From positions 1,240,001-1,304,000 of the forward strand of contig NZ_CP054916.1 in assembly GCF_013364155.1 (NCBI RefSeq): a stretch of 64,000 bases of DNA. The letters are read 5' to 3'. Shown here one piece after another: positions 33,123 through 40,710 of this stretch. Position 1 is the first letter of the stretch; every line of letters starts with the position of its first letter. The position numbers and the translations under genes are program-made. This DNA comes from Streptomyces sp. NA02950. Its GTDB lineage: Bacteria > Actinomycetota > Actinomycetes > Streptomycetales > Streptomycetaceae. The notes beneath the pieces were generated by a model, which was not told where the DNA came from, made no database searches, and saw only the letters and a list, made by a program, of their open reading frames with translations.

Positions 33123-34697
33123 ATGGCGCGGGATTCCGACAGGCGGATGGGGCGGCGGGCGGTACTGCGGGGTTCGGCGGCCGCCTCGGCGGCACTCACC
33201 CTCCCCGCCATGGCACCGGCCGCGCCCGCCCAGGCGCTGTCCGGGCGGCCGAGCGCCCGATGGGGCGTCCAGGTGGGCGATGTGACGATGTCCTCCGGGC
33301 TGGTGTGGGTGCGCTCCGACCGCCCCGCCCGGATGATCGTCGAGACCTCCGCGACCGAGTCCTTCACCCGGCCCCATCGCCGGCAGGGGCCGCTGGTGGG
33401 CCCCGGCACCGACTTCACCGGCCGTACCGCGCTGAGCGGACTGCCGTCCGGCAGTCAGGTGCACTACCGGGTGCTGCTCGCCGACCCCGACGATCCGCGC
33501 CGCACCGGAGAGCCGGTGTACGGCACGTTCCGCACCGTCTCCGCCCGCCGCCGCGAGGGGGTACGCTTTGTCTGGTCCGGCGATCTGGCCGGTCAGGGCT
33601 GGGGCATCAACCCCGACCACGGCGGCTTCCGCATCTTCGAGGAGATGCGGCGCCGCGACCCTGACTTCTTCCTGTGCAGCGGTGACAACATCTACGCCGA
33701 CGGCGTATTGCCCGAGAGCGTCACCCTGCCGGACGGTTCCACCTGGCGGAACGTGGTCACCCCGGAGAAGACCAAGGTGGCCGAAACCCTCGACGAGTTC
33801 CGCGGCGCCTTCCGCTACAACCTGCTGGACGCCCCCCTGCGCCGGTTCCACGCCCAGGTGCCGACCATCACCCAGTGGGACGACCACGAGGTGCTCAACA
33901 ACTGGTACCCGGGCGAGATCCTGACCGACGCCCGCTACACCGAGAAGAACGTGGATGTGCTGGCGGCCCGCGCGCGGCGGGCGTTCGCCGAGTACTTCCC
34001 CATCGGCACCCTGCGCCCCGACGCCCAGGGACGGGTCTACCGGGTACTGCGCCACGGCCCGCTGCTGGACGTCTTCGTCCTGGACTGCCGCACCTACCGC
34101 AACGCCAACTCGCCCGGCCGCCAGCCGGAGGACACCCAGGGCATCCTGGGCGCGGAGCAGCTGACCTGGCTCAAGCGGGAACTGTCGCGGTCGCGGGCGG
34201 TGTGGAAGGTGATCGCCTGCGATATGCCGCTGGGCCTGGTGGTGCCGGACGGCAGCACCGACATCGAGGCGGTGGCACAGGGCGACCCGGGCGCACCGCT
34301 GGGCCGTGAACTCCAGCTGGCCGAACTGCTGCGCCACATCAAGCACCGCAAGATCACCGGCACCGTGTGGCTGACGGCCGATGTGCACTACACCTCGGCG
34401 CAGCACTACGACCCCTCGCGGGCGGCGTTCAAGGACTTCGCGCCGTTCTGGGAGTTCGTCTCCGGACCGCTGAACGCGGGCGCCTTCCCCGCGGTGAAGC
34501 TGGACGGCACCTTCGGGCCCGAGCAGCCCTTCGTCAAGGCGCCGACCCGGGCGAATGTGTCGCCCGCCGAGGGCTTCCAGTTCTACGGCGAGGTGGACAT
34601 CGACGGGGACAGCGGTGAGATGACCGTCCGGCTGCGCGAGGACGGCGGAAAGGTGCTGTTCACCAAGGTGCTGCGGCCGGGGCTGGTCGGCCAGTAG
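33123..34697 (+). CDS. phoD: PhoD-type alkaline phosphatase/phosphodiesterase, Tat-exported
   Basis: 524 residues. A Tat signal (GRRAVLRGSAAASAALTLP, residues 10-28) precedes an N-terminal PhoD beta domain and the metallophosphoesterase core. Core motifs: WSGDLAGQGWGIN, CSGDNIYADG (metal Asp and Asn), TQWDDHEVLNN and WLTADVHYTSAQHYDP. These enzymes release phosphate from phosphodiesters outside the cell and need Ca and Fe. The PHO box upstream fits induction at low phosphate by PhoR-PhoP. ATG 33123 sits behind GGGAGGTTCC. Confidence 0.92.
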   Translation: MARDSDRRMGRRAVLRGSAAASAALTLPAMAPAAPAQALSGRPSARWGVQVGDVTMSSGLVWVRSDRPARMIVETSATESFTRPHRRQGPLVGPGTDFTGRTALSGLPSGSQVHYRVLLADPDDPRRTGEPVYGTFRTVSARRREGVRFVWSGDLAGQGWGINPDHGGFRIFEEMRRRDPDFFLCSGDNIYADGVLPESVTLPDGSTWRNVVTPEKTKVAETLDEFRGAFRYNLLDAPLRRFHAQVPTITQWDDHEVLNNWYPGEILTDARYTEKNVDVLAARARRAFAEYFPIGTLRPDAQGRVYRVLRHGPLLDVFVLDCRTYRNANSPGRQPEDTQGILGAEQLTWLKRELSRSRAVWKVIACDMPLGLVVPDGSTDIEAVAQGDPGAPLGRELQLAELLRHIKHRKITGTVWLTADVHYTSAQHYDPSRAAFKDFAPFWEFVSGPLNAGAFPAVKLDGTFGPEQPFVKAPTRANVSPAEGFQFYGEVDIDGDSGEMTVRLREDGGKVLFTKVLRPGLVGQ

Positions 34698-34709
34698 CCG
34701 TCCGCCGCG

Positions 34710-34743
34710 GTACGCCGCGCGGTGCGCCCGCCGCGCGGCGTAC
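34710..34743 (+). terminator. Terminator hairpin after phoD
   Basis: Perfect 13-bp stem GTACGCCGCGCGG with an 8-nt loop, 12 bp after the phoD stop and just before the next start. Confidence 0.7.
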
Positions 34744-34752
34744 GGTACGGCC

Positions 34753-35349
34753 ATGACGTCCACCGGCGGCCCGGGGCCTCCCGGCGCTCCTGACCCTCCC
34801 GGCGCTTCTGGCGCCCCTGGCACTCCTGGCGCTCGTGGTTCCGCGTTCCGCCTCACCTATCCGGAGGTGGGCGCCACCCGGCGGTGGCCGCTGCCGGACG
34901 GCTACCACCATCTGCGGGTGCGCACCGCCATCGGCCACGGGCCCGCGGTCTTCGAGCGGGCCGGACAGGCGGTGCTGGACTGGCGGATGCACCGGGCGGT
35001 CGGGGTCTCCATCCGCTCCGGGGAGCCGGTCGCCACCCCGGGGCGGCCGGTCGTGGTGGGGCTGGGCATGGGGCCACTGCGGCTGCGGGCGCCGTGCGAG
35101 GTGGTGTGGACGGTCGCGGACGGAACCCGTACCGGCTTCGGCTACGGCACGCTGCCGGGCCATCCGGAACGCGGCGAGGAGTCGTTCGTGGTGGGTAGGG
35201 AATCGGACGATTCCGTGGTGTTGACGGTGACGGCGTTCAGCCGCCCGGCAACGTGGTACACGCTGATGGCGGGGCCGCTGGTGCCCTTCTTCCAGCGGGC
35301 CTACGCACGGCGCTGCGGCCGGGTGCTGCGGCGACTGACCACCGAGTAA
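34753..35349 (+). CDS. DUF1990 family protein with collagen-like N-terminus
   Basis: 198 residues. Residues 1-30 are Gly-Pro-Ala rich triplets (GGPGPPGAPDPPGASGAPG). The DUF1990 core follows: FRLTYPEVGATRRWPLPDGYHH, AGQAVLDWRMHRAVGV, WTVADGTRTGFGYGTLPGHPERGEESF (in parts) and a last helix FFQRAYARRCGRVLRRL. Function of the family is unknown. A later start, for instance near 34840, would remove the repeats but has no good codon. Confidence 0.75.
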   Translation: MTSTGGPGPPGAPDPPGASGAPGTPGARGSAFRLTYPEVGATRRWPLPDGYHHLRVRTAIGHGPAVFERAGQAVLDWRMHRAVGVSIRSGEPVATPGRPVVVGLGMGPLRLRAPCEVVWTVADGTRTGFGYGTLPGHPERGEESFVVGRESDDSVVLTVTAFSRPATWYTLMAGPLVPFFQRAYARRCGRVLRRLTTE

Positions 35350-35431
35350 ACGGAACTTCCACCTTCAATGGTTGGATTCCGGACAAAACAGAATCTTCCC
35401 ATCAAACCATCACTTAACCCTCTGGACACAT

Positions 35432-35470
35432 GGTGTTTGTGATCAGGCAACACCCTTGCGCGAAGGTGTT
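35432..35470 (+). promoter_or_regulatory. Three-segment leader, possible translational switch
   Basis: GGTGTT (35432-35437), AACACC (35449-35454) and GGTGTT (35465-35470) are spaced so the middle can pair with either side. Pairing with the third segment covers the GAAGG ribosome site at 35462-35466; pairing with the first would free it. The start codon is at 35475. Confidence 0.4.
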
Positions 35471-35474
35471 ATCC

Positions 35475-36890
35475 ATGACCTCTCGCGCGAACTGCCCACA
35501 CCCCTCCCGCCACCGCCGCCACTGGCGGCGGGAACTGGTCGAACTGGCCGCCCTGTTCACCGCGGTGGCGGTCGCCGACACCGCGGCCAACACGGTGGTC
35601 CACGGTCCGGACGGACCGGTGCTGCTCATCGCGTCCGCCGTGGCACTGCTCGGCACGACCGCCTTCCACATATGGTGGCCACGACGCCACGGCCGTACGC
35701 CACCGGGCGACTCACCCTCGCCCGCGGACGGCGCGCGGACCGCCGCCCCCGCGGGCGCCCCGGAGACCGAACAACCCGAAGACACCGCGCTGTGGCGGAT
35801 GCGCACCACCGTTCGGGACGAGCCCGGCACCCTGGCCGCGCTGTGCGCGGCGCTGGCCGGGCACCGGGTCGACATCCTCGCACTCCAGACCCATCCGCTC
35901 GCCGACGGCACGGTGGACGAGTTCCTGATCCGCTCCCCCGAGACCCTGCCCGCCGCCGAGCTGACCCGCGCGGTCGCGGCCGCGGGCGGCAGCGACACCT
36001 GGATCGAGCGGGCCGACACCCACGACCTGGTGGACGCCCCCACCCGGGTGCTGACCCTGGCCACCCGCACCGCGCTGGACGGCGCCGAACTCCCGCTGGC
36101 GCTGCGGCAGTTGCTGGGCCGCTGCACCATCCACTCGCTGCCCGCCAAGTCCCTCACCGGGCGCAGCCTCGACGGCACCCCGCCGGTCGAGGGGGTGCTG
36201 GAGGAGACGGTGATGCGGCTGCGCGACCCGTCCGGCGGCGCGATCATCATCGAGCGGCCGCATCTGCCGTTCACCCCGACCGAATTCGCCCGGGCCCGCG
36301 CCCTGGTGGAGCTGGACGCCCGGCTGGGCCCGCGCATCCCGCACCGCAGCGATGTGCTGACCCTGCCCGAGGGCAATGCGATCACCGTGCGCCGCGCGGA
36401 CACCGGCGATCTGCCCGCCGCCAGCGCGATGCACGGCCGCTGCTCCCCCGAGACGCTCGGCCTGCGTTACCACGGCCCGATCGGTGACGCCGACCGCTAC
36501 CTGGGCCATCTGCTCAGCCCCCGCTTCGGCCGGACCCTGGCCGCCTACACCGCGTCCGGACGGCTGGTGGCCCTCGGCCATCTGCTGTGGGACGGGGACG
36601 AGACCGAGGTCGCGCTGGTCGTCGAGGACGACTGGCAGCGGCGCGGTGTCGGCGGCCAACTGCTGCGGCGGCTGGTGGCGATGGCCGCCGAGACCGGCTG
36701 CGACAGCGTCTACGCCGTCACCCAGTCGGCCAACACCGGGATGGTGGCGGCCATGCGCTCCCTGGAACTGCCGCTGGACTACCAGATCGAGCAGGGCACC
36801 CTGGTGATCACCGCCCGGCTCAGCCCGGCACCGGCGTCCGCTCCGGCTCCGACGCCGCTTCCGGCACCCGCGCGGCCGCACGGGCACTGA
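35475..36890 (+). CDS. Membrane-anchored ACT-GNAT protein acetyltransferase
   Basis: 471 residues. An N-terminal cationic stretch leads into two hydrophobic segments (about 25-36 and 45-62, LLIASAVALLGTTAFHIWW). An ACT domain follows at about 106-175, starting RMRTTVRDEPGTLAALCAAL, then a second ACT-like segment (VLTLATRTALDG). A C-terminal GNAT domain starts at ITVRRADTGDLPAASAMHGRCSPETLGLRYHGP (in parts) and has the CoA loop WQRRGVGGQLLRR. ACT-GNAT fusions in actinobacteria are amino-acid-controlled lysine acetyltransferases; the membrane part is not typical. ATG 35475 behind GAAGG; ATG 35430 is in frame. It overlaps the opposite gamma-lyase gene by 71 bp. Confidence 0.8.
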   Translation: MTSRANCPHPSRHRRHWRRELVELAALFTAVAVADTAANTVVHGPDGPVLLIASAVALLGTTAFHIWWPRRHGRTPPGDSPSPADGARTAAPAGAPETEQPEDTALWRMRTTVRDEPGTLAALCAALAGHRVDILALQTHPLADGTVDEFLIRSPETLPAAELTRAVAAAGGSDTWIERADTHDLVDAPTRVLTLATRTALDGAELPLALRQLLGRCTIHSLPAKSLTGRSLDGTPPVEGVLEETVMRLRDPSGGAIIIERPHLPFTPTEFARARALVELDARLGPRIPHRSDVLTLPEGNAITVRRADTGDLPAASAMHGRCSPETLGLRYHGPIGDADRYLGHLLSPRFGRTLAAYTASGRLVALGHLLWDGDETEVALVVEDDWQRRGVGGQLLRRLVAMAAETGCDSVYAVTQSANTGMVAAMRSLELPLDYQIEQGTLVITARLSPAPASAPAPTPLPAPARPHGH

Positions 36891-38037
36891 GCGCCCGGTC
36901 CAGATCGCCCCACAGATCCTCGACGTCCTCCAGGCCGACCGACATCCGCAGCAGCCGATCGCTGATCCCGTGGGAGTGCCGGTCGCCCTCGGCCACGATG
37001 CGGTGGCTGATGGAGGCCGGATGCTGGATCAGGGTGTCGACGCTGCCGAGGCTGACCGCCGGGGTGATCAGCCGGACCCCGGCGATCACCTCGTGCGAGT
37101 CGCCGTGGGTCTCGAAGGCCACCATCGCGCCGCCCATCCGCGGATAGTGGACCCGCTCCACCCGCGGGTCGGCGGCCAGCCGCCGGGCCAACTCCGCCGC
37201 GGTCGCCGAGGCGGCGCGCATCCGCACCGGCAGGGTGGACAGACCGCGTAGCAGCAGATAGCCCGCGAGCGGATGGAGCACCCCGCCGGTCGCGAACCGC
37301 ACCTGGCGCAGCGCCCGCGCGAACTTTTCGTCACAGGCGACGACCCCGCCCAGCACATCGCCGTGCCCGCCGAGGTACTTCGTCGCACTGTGCAGGACCA
37401 CGCTCGCGCCCTGTTCGGCCGGACGCTGGAGGACCGGGGTGGCGAAGGTGTTGTCGGCGAGCAGCGGCACGGTGCCGCAGGAGTGGGCGATGGCCCGCAG
37501 ATCGAGCTCGCGCAGGGTCGGGTTGGCCGGGGACTCGACCACCACCAGACCGGTGTCCGGGCGGATGGCCTCCGCAACCCCGGCCGGATCCACCCAGGTC
37601 ACCTCGGTGCCCAGCAGTCCGGCGTCCAGCAGATGGTCACTGCATCCGTACAGCGGACGGACCGCGACCACATGCCGCAGCCCTTGGGCCACCCGCACCA
37701 GCAGACAGGCGCTGAGCGCCGCCATCCCGCTGGCGAACGCGACCGCGCTCTCGGTGCCCTCCAACCGGGCGAGGGCGGTCTCGAAACGGCCGACGGTCGG
37801 GTTGTCGAGGCGGGCGTAGACGGGCGGGCCGTCGGGCCGGGCGCCGGTGGTGGCGAAGTCGTCGATCCGGGCGGCCTCCTGGCGGCTGTCGTACGAGGGG
37901 TAGGTCGTCGACAGGTCCAGTGGCACGGCGTGCAGTCCCATGGCCGCGAGGTCCTCGCGGCCGGCGTGGACGGCCTCGGTGGCGAGTGCGTGGCTCCCAC
38001 CGGTCCGCGTGCTCTCCGTGGTCTCCGTGAAGTCCAT
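36820..38037 (-). CDS. Trans-sulfuration-type PLP enzyme (gamma-lyase/synthase family)
   Basis: 405 residues of the Cys/Met-metabolism PLP family. Marks: VYARLDNPTVGRFETALARLEG, AFASGMAALSA, LYGCSDHLL, VVESPANPTLRELD, the PLP Asp in LLADNTFATPVLQRP, and the Schiff-base lysine K220 in HSATKYLGGHGDVLGG. LITPAVSLGSVDTLIQHPASISH is the standard C-terminal segment. Methionine gamma-lyase and cystathionine gamma-synthase/lyase cannot be separated from the sequence alone. Divergent Lrp gene (38097) suggests amino-acid-responsive control, the usual arrangement for methionine gamma-lyase. Confidence 0.85.
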   Translation of the reverse strand: MDFTETTESTRTGGSHALATEAVHAGREDLAAMGLHAVPLDLSTTYPSYDSRQEAARIDDFATTGARPDGPPVYARLDNPTVGRFETALARLEGTESAVAFASGMAALSACLLVRVAQGLRHVVAVRPLYGCSDHLLDAGLLGTEVTWVDPAGVAEAIRPDTGLVVVESPANPTLRELDLRAIAHSCGTVPLLADNTFATPVLQRPAEQGASVVLHSATKYLGGHGDVLGGVVACDEKFARALRQVRFATGGVLHPLAGYLLLRGLSTLPVRMRAASATAAELARRLAADPRVERVHYPRMGGAMVAFETHGDSHEVIAGVRLITPAVSLGSVDTLIQHPASISHRIVAEGDRHSHGISDRLLRMSVGLEDVEDLWGDLDRALSARAAARVPEAASEPERTPVPG

Positions 38038-38061
38038 GGGTGAAGGGTGAACAAGCGCCGA

Positions 38062-38090
38062 TTCAATCCGACTGATGTTCGTGCTACGTT
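38062..38090 (+). promoter_or_regulatory. Promoter TTCAAT-N17-TACGTT of the Lrp gene, probably leaderless
   Basis: The -10 hexamer ends 6 bp before ATG 38097, so the transcript would start at the codon itself. Flanking GAACA (38049-38053) and TGTTC (38076-38080) form a 32-bp inverted pair that could bind the Lrp protein. Confidence 0.4.
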
Positions 38091-38096
38091 CGGCCG

Positions 38097-38591
38097 ATGG
38101 CCGAAACTGTCGCTCTCGATCCGGTGGATCTCCAGATTCTGCGGCTCTTGCAGAACGACGCCCGGACCACCTATCGCGATCTCGCGGCCCAGGTGGGCGT
38201 CGCCCCGTCGACCTGCCTCGACCGGGTCGCCCGGCTGCGCCGCTCGGGAGTCATTCTCGGCCATGAGCTCCGTCTCGACCCGGCCAAGCTGGGGCGCGGT
38301 CTACAGGCGCTGCTCTCGGTCCAGCTCCGGCCGCACCGCCGTGAGCTGGTCGGACCGTTCGTCGAACGGATCCGGACACTGCCCGAGTCCCGGGCGCTGT
38401 TCCACCTCGCCGGACCCGACGACTATCTGGTGCATGTCGCGGTCGCCGACACCGCCGATCTCCAGCGGCTGGTTCTGGACGAGTTCACCTCACGCCGTGA
38501 GGTGGCCCGGGTGGAGACCCGGCTGATATTCCAGCAGTGGGAGTGCGGGCCGATGCTGCCCCCGGCCCACGGCGGCACATCGGACACCTAG
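38097..38591 (+). CDS. Lrp/AsnC family regulator
   Basis: 164 residues. A helix-turn-helix (ILRLLQNDARTTYRDLAAQVGVAPSTCLDRVARLRRSGVI, in parts, about 15-54) precedes a RAM ligand-binding domain (LLSVQLRPHRRELVGPFVERI, DDYLVHVAVADTADLQRLVLDEF). Divergent from the gamma-lyase-type gene, with which it forms a regulator-target pair. The stop is followed immediately by a MITE-like repeat. Confidence 0.88.
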   Translation: MAETVALDPVDLQILRLLQNDARTTYRDLAAQVGVAPSTCLDRVARLRRSGVILGHELRLDPAKLGRGLQALLSVQLRPHRRELVGPFVERIRTLPESRALFHLAGPDDYLVHVAVADTADLQRLVLDEFTSRREVARVETRLIFQQWECGPMLPPAHGGTSDT

Positions 38592-38592
38592 T

Positions 38593-38783
38593 AGGGGGTG
38601 TCCGCGAAGTCCCGCCGGGCCCGCGACGCTGGCACGCACGCTCGCTGCGTTGTCGGGATCACCCGAGGAGGCCCACGACGACGGCGACCCTCCGCCTTGC
38701 GATCCTCCCCCAGCTACCGCTGGGAGGTGCCCCCTGCACCAGACGCCGCGGGCTCACCCGACGCGACGTTACGGACACCCCCT
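38593..38783. repeat. MITE-like inverted-repeat element
   Basis: 191 bp ending in AGGGGGTGTCCG and its exact complement. Beyond these 12 bp the arms stay similar for about 25-30 more bp (CGTCGGG/CCCGCGGCG against CCGCCGGG/CCCGCGACGC). The centre holds CCAGC-TACC-GCTGG with CCTCC/GGAGG flanks. There is no coding capacity. The style, from memory, matches short repeats scattered in Streptomyces genomes. It sits 1 bp after the Lrp stop and 100 bp before the DUF885 gene. Confidence 0.75.
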
Positions 38784-38883
38784 GGGGGCGCATCCGGCCA
38801 CCGGACCACCGCGACCACCGGGTTCAGGTATGTCACAGGTAATGCTGCTGACGCCGTGGCCCCGTTCGTACGAGGATGGCCGC

Positions 38884-40566
38884 ATGTCCGACACCAAGAA
38901 CGCTCCGCTGCCCCGTGACGTCGCCGACGCCTACGTCGACGCCCTCATCGACCTCGACCCGATCACCGGCACCTACCTGGGCGTTCCCGAGAGCTCCCGC
39001 CGTCTCCCGGACTACTCCCCGGCCGGTGCCGAGACCCTCGCCGACCTGGCCCGCACCACCCTGGACCGGCTGGCCGAGGCCGAGGCGCGGCCCGGCGCCG
39101 ACAGCGACGCCGAGCGGCGCTGCGCCCGGCTGCTGCGGGAGCGGCTGACCGCGGAGCTCGCCGTGCACGACGCCCACGAGGGGCTGCGCGCCGTCAGCAA
39201 TCTGCACTCCCCGCTCCACTCGGTGCGCGGCATCTTCACCGTGATGCCCACCGAGACCGAGGACGACTGGGCGGCCGTCGCGGCCCGGCTGCGCGCCGTA
39301 CCGGCGGCGCTCGAGGGTTACCGCGCCTCACTCGCCGAGGGGCTGCGCCGGGAGCTGCCCGCCGGCCCCCGCCAGGTGACCACCGTGCTCGAGCAGCTTG
39401 ACGAGTGGATCGGCACCGACCGCGGCTGGTTCGCGGACTTCACCGCGAACGGCCCGGAGGCACTGCGCGAGGAGCTGGACGAGGCGGCAGCGGTGGCCAC
39501 CGGCGCGCTGGTCGCCCTCCGCGACTGGCTGCGCGACGATTACGGCCCGGCCGTCGAGGGTGCCCCGGACGTCGTCGGGCGTGAGCGCTACCGCCGCTGG
39601 GTCCGGATGTGGAACGGCACCGACCTCGACCTGGACGAGGCGTACGCCTACGGCTGGTCGGAGTTCCACCGCATCCACGCCGAGATGCGCACCGAGGCCG
39701 AGAAGATCCTCCCCGGTGCCACCCCGTGGGAGGCGCTGCGCCACCTCGACCAGCACGGCACCCATATCGAGGGCGTCGAGGAGACCCGGGTCTGGCTCCA
39801 GGAGCTGATGGACGAGGCCATCGAGAAGCTGGACGGCACCCACTTCGACCTGGCCGAGCGCGTCAAGCGGGTCGAGTCGATGATCGCCCCGCCCGGCAGC
39901 GCCGCGGCGCCGTACTACACCCAGCCGTCGGTGGACTTCTCCCGCCCCGGCCGGACCTGGCTGCCCACCATGGGCGAAACCCGCTTCCCGGTCTACGACC
40001 TGGTCTCCACCTGGTACCACGAGGGCGTCCCGGGCCACCACCTCCAGCTCGCCCAGTGGACCCACGTCGCCGACCAGCTCTCCCGCTACCAGGCGACCGT
40101 CGGCATGGTCAGCGCCAATGCCGAGGGCTGGGCGCTGTACGCGGAGCGGCTGATGGACGAACTGGGCTTCCTCTCCGACGCGGAGCGGCGGCTGGGCTAT
40201 CTGGACGCGCAGATGATGCGGGCGCTGCGGGTGATCGTCGACATCGGGATGCATCTGGAGATGGAGATCCCCGCCGACTCCCCGTTCCACCCCGGCGAGG
40301 GCTGGACGCCGGAGCTGGCACGGGAGTTCTTCGGCATGCACTGCGGCCGCCCCGCCGAATTCCTGGACAGCGAGCTGGTCCGCTACCTCGGGATGCCGGG
40401 GCAGGCCATCGGCTACAAGCTGGGCGAGCGCGCCTGGCTGACGGGCCGCGAGGCCGCCCGCAAGGCCCACGGCGACGCCTTCGACGCCAAGAAGTGGCAC
40501 ATGGCGGCCCTGTCGCAGGGGTCGCTGGGGCTCGACGACCTGGTCGAGGAACTGTCGGCGCTGTGA
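38884..40566 (+). CDS. DUF885 family protein, predicted zinc metallopeptidase-like
   Basis: 560 residues of the DUF885 family. HEGVPGHHLQLAQ (about residues 379-391) carries an HExxH-like His pair, followed by NAEGWALYAERLMDELGF, as in gluzincin metallopeptidases. No signal peptide, so it acts in the cytoplasm. YYTQPSVDFSRPGRTWLPT precedes the metal motif. The family is widespread but function has not been settled. ATG 38884 behind GAGGATGG; longer in-frame readings run through the MITE and are rejected. Confidence 0.87.
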   Translation: MSDTKNAPLPRDVADAYVDALIDLDPITGTYLGVPESSRRLPDYSPAGAETLADLARTTLDRLAEAEARPGADSDAERRCARLLRERLTAELAVHDAHEGLRAVSNLHSPLHSVRGIFTVMPTETEDDWAAVAARLRAVPAALEGYRASLAEGLRRELPAGPRQVTTVLEQLDEWIGTDRGWFADFTANGPEALREELDEAAAVATGALVALRDWLRDDYGPAVEGAPDVVGRERYRRWVRMWNGTDLDLDEAYAYGWSEFHRIHAEMRTEAEKILPGATPWEALRHLDQHGTHIEGVEETRVWLQELMDEAIEKLDGTHFDLAERVKRVESMIAPPGSAAAPYYTQPSVDFSRPGRTWLPTMGETRFPVYDLVSTWYHEGVPGHHLQLAQWTHVADQLSRYQATVGMVSANAEGWALYAERLMDELGFLSDAERRLGYLDAQMMRALRVIVDIGMHLEMEIPADSPFHPGEGWTPELAREFFGMHCGRPAEFLDSELVRYLGMPGQAIGYKLGERAWLTGREAARKAHGDAFDAKKWHMAALSQGSLGLDDLVEELSAL

Positions 40567-40596
40567 CGTCCGAACGGGGCGCGCACGCGTAGCGCG

Positions 40597-40646
40597 GGAG
40601 GGGCGGCCCGGCCGGGGAACGGACTTGTGGCCCGGCCGCCCCCTCC
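40597..40646. terminator. Terminator hairpin between DUF885 and sbcC ends
   Basis: A long GC-rich stem (GGAGGGG/CGGCC parts, nearly all paired over 17-18 bp) with a 15-nt loop. It lies between converging genes at 40566 and 40711. Confidence 0.6.
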
Positions 40647-40710
40647 TAGGGTCCGCCCCATGGGCCCCGTCTTCCTCTTCTCGAGGGCGCCCGGGTGAGC
40701 GGCCTCGTTC

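Noticed and set aside
38650..38883. N-terminal extension of the DUF885 protein
   Set aside because: It runs through the MITE-like repeat and has no homologous content; ATG 38884 has a ribosome site.
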